A stretch of 64,000 nucleotides of DNA from Tridacna crocea. Taxonomy: Eukaryota; Mollusca; Bivalvia; Cardiida; Cardiidae. The DNA lies in contig OX031064.1 in the NCBI GenBank assembly GCA_943736015.1, positions 34,089,361 to 34,153,360 of the forward strand, in the 5' to 3' direction. The position numbers and the translations under genes were made by a program. A model generated the notes under the pieces. The model was given only the letters and a program-made list of their open reading frames with translations, ran no database searches and was not told the origin of the DNA. Below are positions 1-11,200 of the stretch, piece by piece. The stretch's first letter is position 1. Every line of letters starts with the position of its first letter.

Positions 1-120
1 GCAGTTCGGTGCTGGCGCTTTGTCTTGCCCCTTGCCTTTAGGGGGCAACTTGTTGGAAGGAAAAATTTCTTAAAAATTACATCTATTTATCTTGTGGTTG
101 ATAATAATAATGAACATTTT

Positions 121-515
121 GTAGTGTACGAGAGCAATCCAGCTATATACATCCCCCGTAAACCAGACTGCCGCTGTCAGATTATCGGGCGGGCGCCTGT
201 CGGTGGCAGTTCATACGCCCGATCGCCGGCCGGTGTCAGTTGTAAATGGTCGGTGTCCGCCAGGTCGGCGGGCGGTGGCAGGTAAAATCTGACGGCTGCC
301 GGACTGTCGCCTAACTGCCACTGGCCGACACTCTGTTGACACCCCACACCCCTCGATCTTAAGAAACTGCCTGCCGCCGCCCGGAACCCGCCAGGCGGCC
401 TTTTAGTGGCAGTTATTTATGACCACTCTCACCGATTTGTAAAAAATCGGCCGGCAGCATGTAATTTTAAGAATCCACCGATGTCTAAAAATCGGCAGGC
501 GGCAGTTTCACATTG
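121..515. repeat. GC-rich patch with GTCGGTGGCAG-like repeats
   Basis: Unlike the AT-rich surroundings, this stretch is full of CGGCGGGCGG, GTCGGTGGCAG and GGCAGGCGGCAG variants on both strands. It looks like a degenerate repeat or transposon interior. No coding frame with a recognisable product. Confidence 0.5.
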
Positions 516-757
516 TGACCATAGTGTAAGTCATAGCACTAATGAGATGCTATATTATCATGTGACTTTCTCAAACACTTAGTTCGAATAAACACAAACC
601 ATAATGAAGGTTGTCTCGATGAATGACGTCCGTGAAATCGAAGGGCTTCTTCGTGCATATTCACATATATATCATGGCAACCAGTGCAGTAACTGACACA
701 TTCAGCTTTTCGAGTCAAAAACAGTAAAAATTACCCATTTTTGGCTTTACTGTGGCT

Positions 758-987
758 TTAACTCATTACCAAATGACAATTTCTAAGGCTTGTCCAAATC
801 GAAAGCATTTGCAGACAACAAAATAAAAGTGATTGAAAATTTGAAATTTGTTTTGTGAAGAGTAGAAAATATTATGAGAAAAGGAGAAAATGCTGGTTAC
901 CAGCATTTTCTCCTTTTCCCACAATGTTTGCTACAGGCTTCTTTCTCAGTGGCATCAAAAAGTAGGGATTGTGTGGTAACGAGTTAA
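758..987 (+). mobile_element. HP-A foldback element, intact
   Basis: TTAA at both ends, long arm left, core palindrome around 880-925 centred on GGTTACC, short arm with GGCTTCTTTCTCAG. Confidence 0.9.
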
Positions 988-1177
988 AGGGATATGGCAT
1001 TTGATACCATCAAACCAAACCAACAAGCACATTTTTCCTTCCAGACAAAATTAGAATCTGATATAGAAGGAAGACCTTTTATAAATATTGTCTTGCTTGC
1101 TGCAAAGAAGAGGTCTGAAGGCATTACAGTTGTTTTGTATCATGTTTTATGCACCTATTGACGTTTACCAAAATTGT

Positions 1178-1372
1178 TTAATTCTTTACCAATAAATTTT
1201 CAGACTTATCTAAGTGTAACTCAAAAATTGGAATTTGTCTCTTGAGGAGACAAAACATTGTCGGAACAGTTGAAAATGCTGGTTATTAGTATTTTCTCCT
1301 TTTCCCACAATGTTTTCAAAAAACTTCTTTCTAAAGGTTGTTAAAAGTCAGGAGAGTGTGGTATAGATTTAA
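1178..1372 (+). mobile_element. HP-A element, degenerate
   Basis: Both TTAA ends are present, but the long arm has lost the GCATTTGCAG landmark. The core reads ATGCTGGTTATTAG, so its right half is diverged. Confidence 0.7.
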
Positions 1373-1394
1373 CACTTAATCAAATAATTATTGG

Positions 1395-1520
1395 GAGTTT
1401 AAACGACCCTAAAAGGAAAGGTTTTTGAAAACACTGTAAGCAAATGAGAAAGTGCTAGTTACAAGAATTTTCTGTATTTCCCCCAATGTGTTTACCCTTT
1501 CAAAATTTCAATATACATTT
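1395..1520 (-). mobile_element. HP fragment
   Basis: Short arm (ACGACCCTAAAAGG) and a decayed core (AGTGCTAGTTACAAG) only; the long arm is cut off by the following HP-B copy. Confidence 0.5.
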
Positions 1521-1744
1521 AACTCTTTCCCAAACAACAAATTTTAGACTTTTCCAAACTCAAACAGTTTGCAGACGGCAATTTCAAATTTGATAAAAAT
1601 GCATAAATTCTCCAAATGAGTAGAAAACACTCTGGGAAAAGGAGAAATTGCTCGTTATTAGCAATTTCTCCTTTTCCCACAGTGTTTTCAAAAGACTTGT
1701 TCTGCAGACATGTAAAAACAAGGGCTTGTTTGGGAAAGGGTTAA
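1519..1744 (+). mobile_element. HP-B foldback element
   Basis: Ends TTAACTCTTTCCCAAAC and GTTTGGGAAAGGGTTAA. The core uses AAATTGCTCGTT and the short arm carries TCTGCAGACATGTAAAAAC, the HP-B signature. Confidence 0.88.
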
Positions 1745-1777
1745 GATTGACATGACTGAAATAATGTCATCCTGTAA

Positions 1778-1992
1778 ATAACTCTTTACCGCACAACAAA
1801 TTTTTAGACTGTTCCAAATTGAAATCACTTTAAAAAATAAAAGTGACTGGAAATTTGTATCAGAGAGGAAAGAAAAGATTCTGGGACAAGGAGAAAATGC
1901 TGGTTACCAGCATTTTCTCCTTTTCCCAAAGTGTTTGCAAATAGCTTCTTTTTCAGGGTTGTCAAAAGTCAGCATTGTGTGGTAAGAGTTAA
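1778..1992 (+). mobile_element. HP-A element
   Basis: Left end reads ATAACTCTTTACC, one mismatch to TTAA; right end GTTAA. Long arm partly eroded, core centred on GGTTACC intact. Confidence 0.82.
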
Positions 1993-2175
1993 AAAATGAG
2001 GTCTGTAGCCTTGATATTTTGCATCAGGCATCAGGTACCAAATGGACCTGTCCAAAGATTGTGAAAGACCTAGCCTGGGAGTTGAGGTTCAAAAAAATCA
2101 AAATAACGCTTTGAGTCCAAATTCTTCAGTTTCAGAGGAGCGATTTGATTACCATCTGTTTTTTGTTGTTTTCAG

Positions 2176-2236
2176 TGTGAAAAATGTTATTGGACTTGGA
2201 GAAGGAGCAGGAGCAAATATCATTGCAAGATTTGCA
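2176..2236 (+). CDS. NDRG exon a
   Basis: Pyrimidine-rich acceptor ending TTTTCAG at 2175; donor GTAAGT at 2237. One base completes a codon from the upstream exon, then 20 codons (VKNVIGLGEGAGANIIARFA). This is the pseudo-nucleophile-elbow region of the alpha/beta-hydrolase fold. Confidence 0.88.
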
Positions 2237-5200
2237 GTAAGTATCTGTATAATAAGAAATATTATATGTGTGTATATATTATGTGTGTGTTGAATATAAG
2301 GAATTTTGAGAAAATAAGTCATAAATCAGAGGTCACGGTCATACTTGGTGGCAGTAATGGAACCAAAACATCTCTTTCTTGAATAAAAAAATTTTGTTTT
2401 TGAAGAAGTGTAGCGTAACTCTTTACCAAATGACAAAATTTCAGACTTATCCAAATTGAAAGGATTTGCAGTAACAAAATTAATGTAACGAAAAAATTGA
2501 AATTTGTTTCCAGCACAGTAGAAGACATTTTGGGAAAAGTAGAAAATGCCGCTTACCAGCATTTTCTCCTTTTCCCACAATGTTTTCCAAAGGCTTCAAT
2601 CTCAGGGTAGTAAAAACCGGGGATTGTTTGGTAAAGGGTTAACCCATTAACACACAATCCTGACTTTAAACGACCCTTTTGAGGCCTTTTGAAAAGCTTG
2701 TGGGAAAAGAAGAAAATGCTGTTACCAGCATTTTCTTCTTTTCCCATAGTGTTTTCTTCCCTTCCAAAAAAGATTTTCAATATTTTGGTCACGATAAATT
2801 TGTTAACAGCAAATGATTCCGATTTGAACTAGTCTAAAATTGTGTCATGTGTCATGTAGTAAAGAGTTTAAGTAGATACAAAGTAAAAGCATTTGTTATG
2901 ATGCCACCCCGCTGTACAATTTGGTAATTCACAGTTTGCGATGATAAAAGATGTCTTATTTCAAAATTTCAGTTTTTCCAGAGGAACATGGGGCAATATT
3001 TTTATCATTACACACTAGAAGTGAACCTTTTGTTATGCTCTTGGTTGCCAGTGCACATCAGCACATGCTTGCAATTGTGCATCGGTTTTACTTCATAAGT
3101 TCATTAGAATCACTTGTCTGATTTTGAAAATATTTCATAGCTTGTGCACCTTGATGAGATGACATTATTGTGAATTAATGCTTCAGATGCCAGGCTACTA
3201 TAGGTCAAGGAGACAAATGTTTGCTCTTGAGGACTGTATGCACCATGTCTCCTAATCCCTGGTTTGAGTTTAAAAAAATTCACAACGTACATAAACCTTG
3301 ATGTATAGAGCAGACTTTTAGCCTTGTCCAAATCGAAAGCATTTGCAGATGACAAAATGAAAGTGACTGAAAATTTGAAATTTCTTATATAAAGGGTAAA
3401 AAACATTGTGGATAAAAAAGAAAATGCTGGTTACCAGGATTTTCTCCTTTTCCCACAATGTTTTCTGAAGGCTTCTTTCTCGGGGTCATCAAAAGTATGG
3501 ATTGTGTGGTAATTCATTGTTAAGACTCCTATCTCCACGGCAAAGGTCACAGCGGGGGGTTTGCAGTGACATACCCTCAGTAGCTTCTTTGCCATATATT
3601 GCCTCATTTGAAGATTTCTTCTATTACCTAATGTTTTAACCCATTACCACACAATCCTTACTTTTGACGCCCCTTAGAAAGAAGGTTTTAAAAAACATTA
3701 TGTGAAAAGGAGAAAATGCTGGTTACCAGCATTTTCTCCTTTTCCCATAATGTTTTTATCCTTTCCAAATCTATTTTCAATTTTTGATTAACATTTGTTT
3801 TGTCATCTGCAAATGCTTTCAAATTGGACAAGTCCAAACTTTTGTCAAATGGTAAAGAGTTTTAACTGTTTACCAAAGAGCTCACGACTCTATGAAAAGA
3901 GGCTTTTGAAAACACTGAGGGAGAAGGAGAATATGCTGGTAACAAGCATTTTCTCCTTATCCCACAATGTTTTCTACCTTTCCCAAAACAAATACCAATT
4001 TTTTAGTCACTCTAATTTGGTTGTCTACTTAAGCTTTCAATTTGGACCAGCCTAAAATTTTGTTGTATAGTAAAGAGTTAAACATGTTTCTTGGATCTTA
4101 AGACAAAATAAAGACAAACTTTAAGTTTATACAATAAGGATATGAAACTGATACCTTTTTGTCAGTTAAATCTGATATGTTTTCATTATTTTAATGCCAT
4201 TTGAAGCAATATTTTCTGGTTTCTTTTTAGCTCCCAAAAGATCAGATCTAATAGAGACTGCTTTATGTTACACTTTGAAAATGTCAGAAGTTATTAATTT
4301 GTATGAAAAGGTCAAAAGATGTTGATTTCATACAAGTTAACCCATTACCACTCAGTCCCTACTTTTGACGCCCCTGAGAAAGAAGTCTTTAGAAAACATT
4401 GTGGGAAAAGGAGAAAATGCTGGTAACCAGCATTTTCTCCTTTTCCCACAATGTTTTCTACCTTTCACAAAACAAATTTTAAATTTTCAGTCACTTTTAT
4501 TTTGTCGTCTGCAAACGCTTTCAATTTGGACCAATCTAAAATATTGTTGTTTGGTAATGGGTTAAACTTTAAAGTTTATAAAATGAAGGACCTTAATTGA
4601 TACCAGTATTTTAGAGAATTTTGTTTTTCATTTATCACAATATTTTCAAATGCACTTATCTGCAGGGACTTTAAAGCAAACTCATCAATCATAACGACGC
4701 TTAACCTTTTACCAAACTGCTCTTTGTTCATTAAACACTGAGGCTACTTTTTCATTGTCAATAACATGTACTAATTTGTTGGACTTGGTTTCTGCCACTT
4801 AAGTTTTGTGTTTCATTTGCTTTTTGTATGTCTGTCTTTTTGTCACATTGTTTCACAAATGCTTAACCCTGTACCAAAGGACAAAGTTTTAGACTTGTCC
4901 AAATTGAAAGCATTTGCAGACAACAAAATAAATGTGACTCAAAAATTGAAAGTTGACTTTAGAAGAGTAAAAAGCGTTTTGGGGAAAGGAGAAAATGGTG
5001 GTTACCAGCATTTTCTCCTTTTCCCACAATATTTTCAGAAAGCTTCTTCCTCTGGGTCATAAAAAACAGAGATTGTTTTGTAACGGGTTGAAATGTTGAT
5101 GTTGCAATACACATATTATGTTACAGACAGGAATTTGAAATTAACATTTTATTTTCTATTACAATAGATGGCACATCCCAAAAGGGTGTTAGGAGTCTGT

Positions 5201-8200
5201 TTGATACATTGTACAGGAACAACAGCTGGCTTTATGGAGTCCCTGAAGGACAAGGTAAGTATTACAGAGCTAAAGCCTCTATATGGTAGCTCAGTAGGTA
5301 GCAGATCCTTGGGTAGGACTACTGTGGAATCACCGAAGACACTGGAATTACCACATAATTTTGTTGAATCACCATTTTTTAGTGAATAACTACTCGAAGT
5401 GCATTATATATGATATGTACAATCTGGTTTATACAACTTGGAGGACATTTAAGCAGAGAATTACCAAATTTTCAATAAAATCTCAAATTTGTACTTTATT
5501 TGAAATAATTTTCTGCTTAAATGTCCTCCAAATTGTATAAGCTAGATTGCAAATATCTTATACAGTGTACTTCAAGCAGTTATTCTCGATTCAGAATGTT
5601 TGTATTGATGAGTTCTAAATTGGGTCATCGGGTAAAAAATTAGGTCATTAGGTAATCTTAACTCTTTACCAAACGACAAAATATTTGTCAAGTCCAAATT
5701 GAAAGCATTTGCAGACGACAAAATAAAGGTGAGTGAAAATTAGAAATTTGTTCTGGGAAGGGTAGAAAACACTGTGGGAAAAGGAGAAAATGCTGGTTAC
5801 CTGGTTACCAGCATTTTCTCCTTTTCCCATACTGTTTTCAAAAGGCTTTTTTCTCAGGGGCGTCAAAAGTAGGGATTGTGTGGTAATGGGTTAAGGAAAT
5901 TCCTTTTGGACGCTCTAGAGGCCACATTTTAAGCTCAATTGACTGGACAGTTAATCAGAAATTGAATTACGCATATGTAGTGAATTTCACTTTTCATACA
6001 GTGGCTTCCTTCACAAATGCCACATCAGTGTTCTCAATGCTTTGATTTTCTGAGGATTCATTCTGGAATGGAATGTATTGATAGCTGTCAATAGGCCAAG
6101 TTCATTTGTTTGGGGCTGAAAGAGCTAAGATTATTTCCATAATGTTTATGTTAAAAGCAGCCTGTGGCTTAGAAAAAAATGTTATCATAACACTGTTAAA
6201 GAGACGCCAGGAAAGTATGGATTGGTACTCTGACGTAATTTTAATACACATGTAGTACTGAAATCAATGACTTATACCAAACAAACAGGCAAAACAATAT
6301 AGCACTATAAATGCTGGGATCATGTTGTTGGATTATCTATAGACACAAGCTTGCATCTTCTTTTTCTCACACACATTCCAGCCAGGTATTTAAAGGCATT
6401 TTCTCCTATCCTAGATACCTACAATACAGTCCTTCTATCCTAAAATTTTCATCCCAAAATCTGAAGGGCCACCTTTAAAGCGTGGGATCATTTGGTAAAG
6501 GGTTTAACTCTTTACCAAATTACCATATTTTAGGCTTGTCCGAATTGAAAGCATTTGCAGAATACAAAACAAAAGCGATTGAAAATTTGAAATTTGATTT
6601 GTGAAGGGAAGAAAACATTGTGGGAAAAGGAGAAAATGCTGGTAACCAGCATTTTCTCCTTTTCCCACAATGTTTTCAGAAGGCTTCATTCTTAGGGTCG
6701 TTAAAAGTCGGGATTGTATGGTTAAAGGTTAAACAGTATTCTTTTTAATCTCCTTGAAGGTTCTTGGTTGGAAATTGAATCATATTGGCATGAACCCAAC
6801 AGCCGAGGCTTACTTGGTGTTACACAGATTTGGATCTGTAAGTATCTTTATTTCAACTGCCATGATCTGTAAGTACAATATAACCTGTCTCAGTTGCTAA
6901 CTTTATTAAGCTAGCAGAGTTGAACAAGCACTGAGTTCTATTTATTTATTTTTTTCCTGCATTCAGCAACCGACTGTCTTCGGCAATCTTAGTTTGAGTT
7001 TGGTGGTTGCCTAATACAGGATGGACTATTAATGTAACTGTCATGAGCATATTTGTCAAGTTACAGTAGAACAGATAGTCCCAAATCATTTAACTCTTTC
7101 TCTGTCAGTGGCAGAATCAAACCGCTTTTGCTTATGGCAAAAATCAAGATAAGACTGCACAGAATATGCAGTCTGATCTTGCTGTGAATTCTACATTAAA
7201 ATCTTTTAGCCATTTACTCTACTACAAAATTTTGGACTGTCCATGTTGTAAGCCATTGTGAGGACAAGTGAAATATGCCCAAAAAGACACAAGTTTTCTT
7301 TGATGAAGTAGAAAATATTATATGAATTGGAGAAAATACTGGTTAACACCATTTTATCATTCTCCAACAGTTTTTTCTGAAGTTTCATCAGAGTTGTTGG
7401 ATGTCAGAGTTTTGGTAACCAGCGTTTTCTCCTTTTGACAAACTGATACAAATCCCATCATTTTTTGCCATGTAAATGTTAGTGCTTCAAATTGGACCCA
7501 TCTTTAATTTTGTTGTTTGGGAAATAGTTACATGTGCTAGACAGTAAAAGAGTTAAATGCTCATAAATAACTGATATGTTTGCATTATAAACTGTTATTA
7601 GTTATTATCCACATTTAAAAAATGAGAAATAGATCCTTCTGTAGCCACCATTTTTTTTCTGTAAAGAAAATTGCCTGTCACTACAGACAAAAAAAAAATC
7701 TGCCATTTCCTACAATGTTCGATTTGAAGTGACATACATGAAGGAGAATGAATTGTCTCCATATGTTTGTCTTGCATGACAAAATATCATTCAGCAAAAT
7801 TTCATATTTCCATCTGTTACCTCTGAAGTGAAATGTATTTGAGCTGTGCTGTGACAAAATGGGGCTTAACCTTTTACCAAATGAGAAAGTTTTTGACTGG
7901 TCAAAATTGAAAGCGTTTGCAGACGACAAATGTGACTAAAGAATTAAAATTTGTTTTTGGAAGGAAAGAAAACATTGTGGGAAAAGGAGAAAATGCTGGT
8001 TACCAGCATTTTCTTCTTTTCCCACAATGTTTTCAAAAGGCTTTCAAAAGGCTTCTTTCACAGGTGTGTTTAAAGTCGGGATTGTGTGCTAAAGGGTTAA
8101 TGCATCTGTAAAAATTTCAACTCAGAACAGCCTGCACTGTCCACGCAGGCTGACCTGGGCCAAACTTCTCTTGCTCAATTGGTCAATTTTATGTATGTCT

Positions 8201-11200
8201 AAGGCTTAGACTACCTCAGGATTCAGTCGCTTTTTGGACTAGAAGGACTTTATGGACCCATGATTATGTGATGACTTGCTTGTATCATGCATAACACAGA
8301 TTTATTAACCCATTACCACACAATCCTTTTTTTTGACGCCCCTGAGAAAGAAGCCTTTAGACAACATTGTGGGAAAAGGAGAAAATGCTGGTAACCAGCA
8401 TTTTCTCCTTTTTCTACAATGTTTTCTACCCTCCACAAGACAAATTGCAAATTTTTCAGTTACTTTTATTTTATTGTCTGCAAATACTTTCAATTTGGGC
8501 AAGCCTAAAATACTGTCGTTTGGTAATGAGTTAAGCCCCCTTCTTCCAGAGCATGGCTCATTTAGAATGCATAGTCTGATTTATTGCTGTCTTGAGACTG
8601 ATTTTTATCTCCAAAACAATAAAATTGAAATAAAATGATAAATGCTGTCTTTTTTAGAGATTTTTCATTACTTTTTAACATGTGCATAATTATTTATTCT
8701 GTACTTTTAACCATCTACCAGACAACCAAATTTTAGCCTTGTCAAAATGGAAAGCATTTGCAGACAACATTTTCAGTGTGGTTAAAATAGTGCAACTTTT
8801 GTTTTGATAATGTAGAAAGCATTGTGGGGAAAAAGAGAAAATGCTGCTTACCAGCATTTTCTCCTTGTTCCACAATGTTTTCTAAAGGCTCTGAGGGTCA
8901 TTAAAAGTCGGCATTGTGTGGTACAGGGTTAAAGAACTGTCCTTTGTATAGTGTAGGTGTGATAGCCCCCTTAAATAAAAATTGCATTATGCAATAAAAG
9001 GCTTTGACATAGTCGGACTGTCTAGCTGTTGTTGAAGCATGTGTATTTATGTGCATTCTAAGTCTTTGCCAAACATCATAAGTTTACCTTGCGTCAGATG
9101 TGGAAGATTTCGAACACGACCAATAAAATGAAACTTCACAGACTATTTCTTTCATTGAAATTATAGAAAGCATGTGCAAAGGCGAGTATTCCAACTATTA
9201 CCCATATTTTTTCCTTTTTCAACAGTGTTTTCAAAAGCCTTATTTGTCAAAAGTCATGAGCACTAGGGATTGCTTGGTAAAAAGAGAATAAAATGTTGTA
9301 AATATAATCAAAGGTCTGTTGTCTTAACGTTTAGTAGATCTGTTCCATGGTATGCTTTAATATAAACATGCCATCCTGCAAATAAAGTGTGTTAAAAAAC
9401 AGTGGAGAGATATGCGCAGCTGATTTTACAAGAAGTTCTTCCTTTTTCCCATATTGCTTTTTGTATCTTTTTTTCTTGATTTCAGATACTTCCATGTTGT
9501 CCTTTTTAGCCCGTTACCACGCAACAAAATTGTAATCTTGTCCAAATTGAAAACTTTTGCAGATGATAATTTAAATGTGACTCAAATGAAGAAATTTGCC
9601 TTTCTTAACACTTTACCGCACAATGACGCTTTTTAATGACCTTGGGAAAGAAGCCTTTTGAAAACATTGTAGTAAAAAGAAGAAAATGTTGGAAACCAAC
9701 ATTTTTCTCCTTTTCCCATAATGTTTTCAACCATCAAATAAAAATGGAACCATTTGAGCCACACTGAAATTGTCGTCGGCAAATTCTCTCAATTTGGACA
9801 AGGCTTAAATTTTATCTTCTTGCAAAGGATTAAGGTAGAAAAGAAAATGTAGTGGAGAAAGGAAAATATGCTGGTGACGAGCATTTTCTTCTTTTTCCAT
9901 AATGTTTTTTCAAAGGGTTCTTTTTTGGGGTTGTTGGTTGTCACTATGTGGTAGAGGATTTGACAGATTTAGTCTGCAAAACTGATGATCTTCATTATGG
10001 ACAACTTTAACTCGCCAAAATTTAGACTTGGCCAAATGAAAGCAATAGTAGACAACGAAATTAACATGATAATAAATGACAAAACAAACTTTGTTTTGGA
10101 AAGTGTAGAAAATAGTATTGGATAAGGAGAAAATGCTGGATACCAGCATTTCTCCTTTTTCAACAATATTTTCAGAAGTCATTGAAAGTAGGTGTCAAAG
10201 GGTTAATAATTTGTTGTCTGGAAAAGAATTATATCTGTAATTTTTTACAATTGTGAATATTTTCAAAAGATAGTTTTGAATTTTTAATAACTTATTAGGA
10301 ATTATACAAGTTTCTCTTAACTCTTTGCCAAACAACAAAATTTTAGACTGGTCCAAATTGAAATCATTTGCAGAAAACAACATAAATGTGAATAAAAAAA
10401 AATGAAGTTTGATTTGGAAAGAGTAGAAAATATTTTGGGAAAAGGAGAAAATGCTGGATATCAGCATTTTCTCCTTTTCACACAATGTTTTTAGCTCTAC
10501 TGGTTTTCAGCCAGCAGAACTTATGTCATGGCGTGGTTTCTGTCGTCCGTCCGTCCGTTAGTCTTTTTCTTGTTTACGCGATAAAGTCTGCATTTGTTGT
10601 CAGATTTTTGTGAAACTTGCACAGTTTGTTTATCTCATCAATAGCTTCAACCCTATTGATTTTGAGAAAAATCCAACCAACAATATGGGAAAAGCAGCCA
10701 TTTCAAGTTGAAAATTTCCAATTCTTGTTTACGCAGTAAAGTCTTCATTTGTTATCAGATTTTCATGAAACTTGCACAGTTTGTTTATCTCATCAATAGC
10801 TTGAACCCTATCGATTTTGAAAAAAATCTGACAAACAGTATGGGAAAAGTAGCCATTTCAAGTTTAAATTTTGCATTTCTTGTTTACGCGATAAAGTCTT
10901 CATTTGTTATCAGATTTTCATGAAACTTTCACAGTTTGTTTATCTCATCAATAGCTTTAACCCTATCGATTTTGAAAAAAATCCGAGAAACAGTATCGGA
11001 AAAGTAGCCATTTCAAGTTTAAAATTTACATTTCTTGTTTACACAATAAAGTCTTCATTTTACGTCAGATTTCCATGAAACTTGCAGAGTTTGTTTATCT
11101 TATCAATAGCTTCAACCCTATTGATTTTGAAAAAATTCCAACAAAGAGTATGGGAAAAGTAGCCATTTCAAGTTTAGAATTTACTTTTCTTGTTTACACA

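Noticed and set aside
5168..5170. ATG at 5168 as the start codon of a gene
   Set aside because: It lies directly after a splice acceptor, and the upstream exon at 2176 continues the NDRG fold in phase; it is an internal Met.
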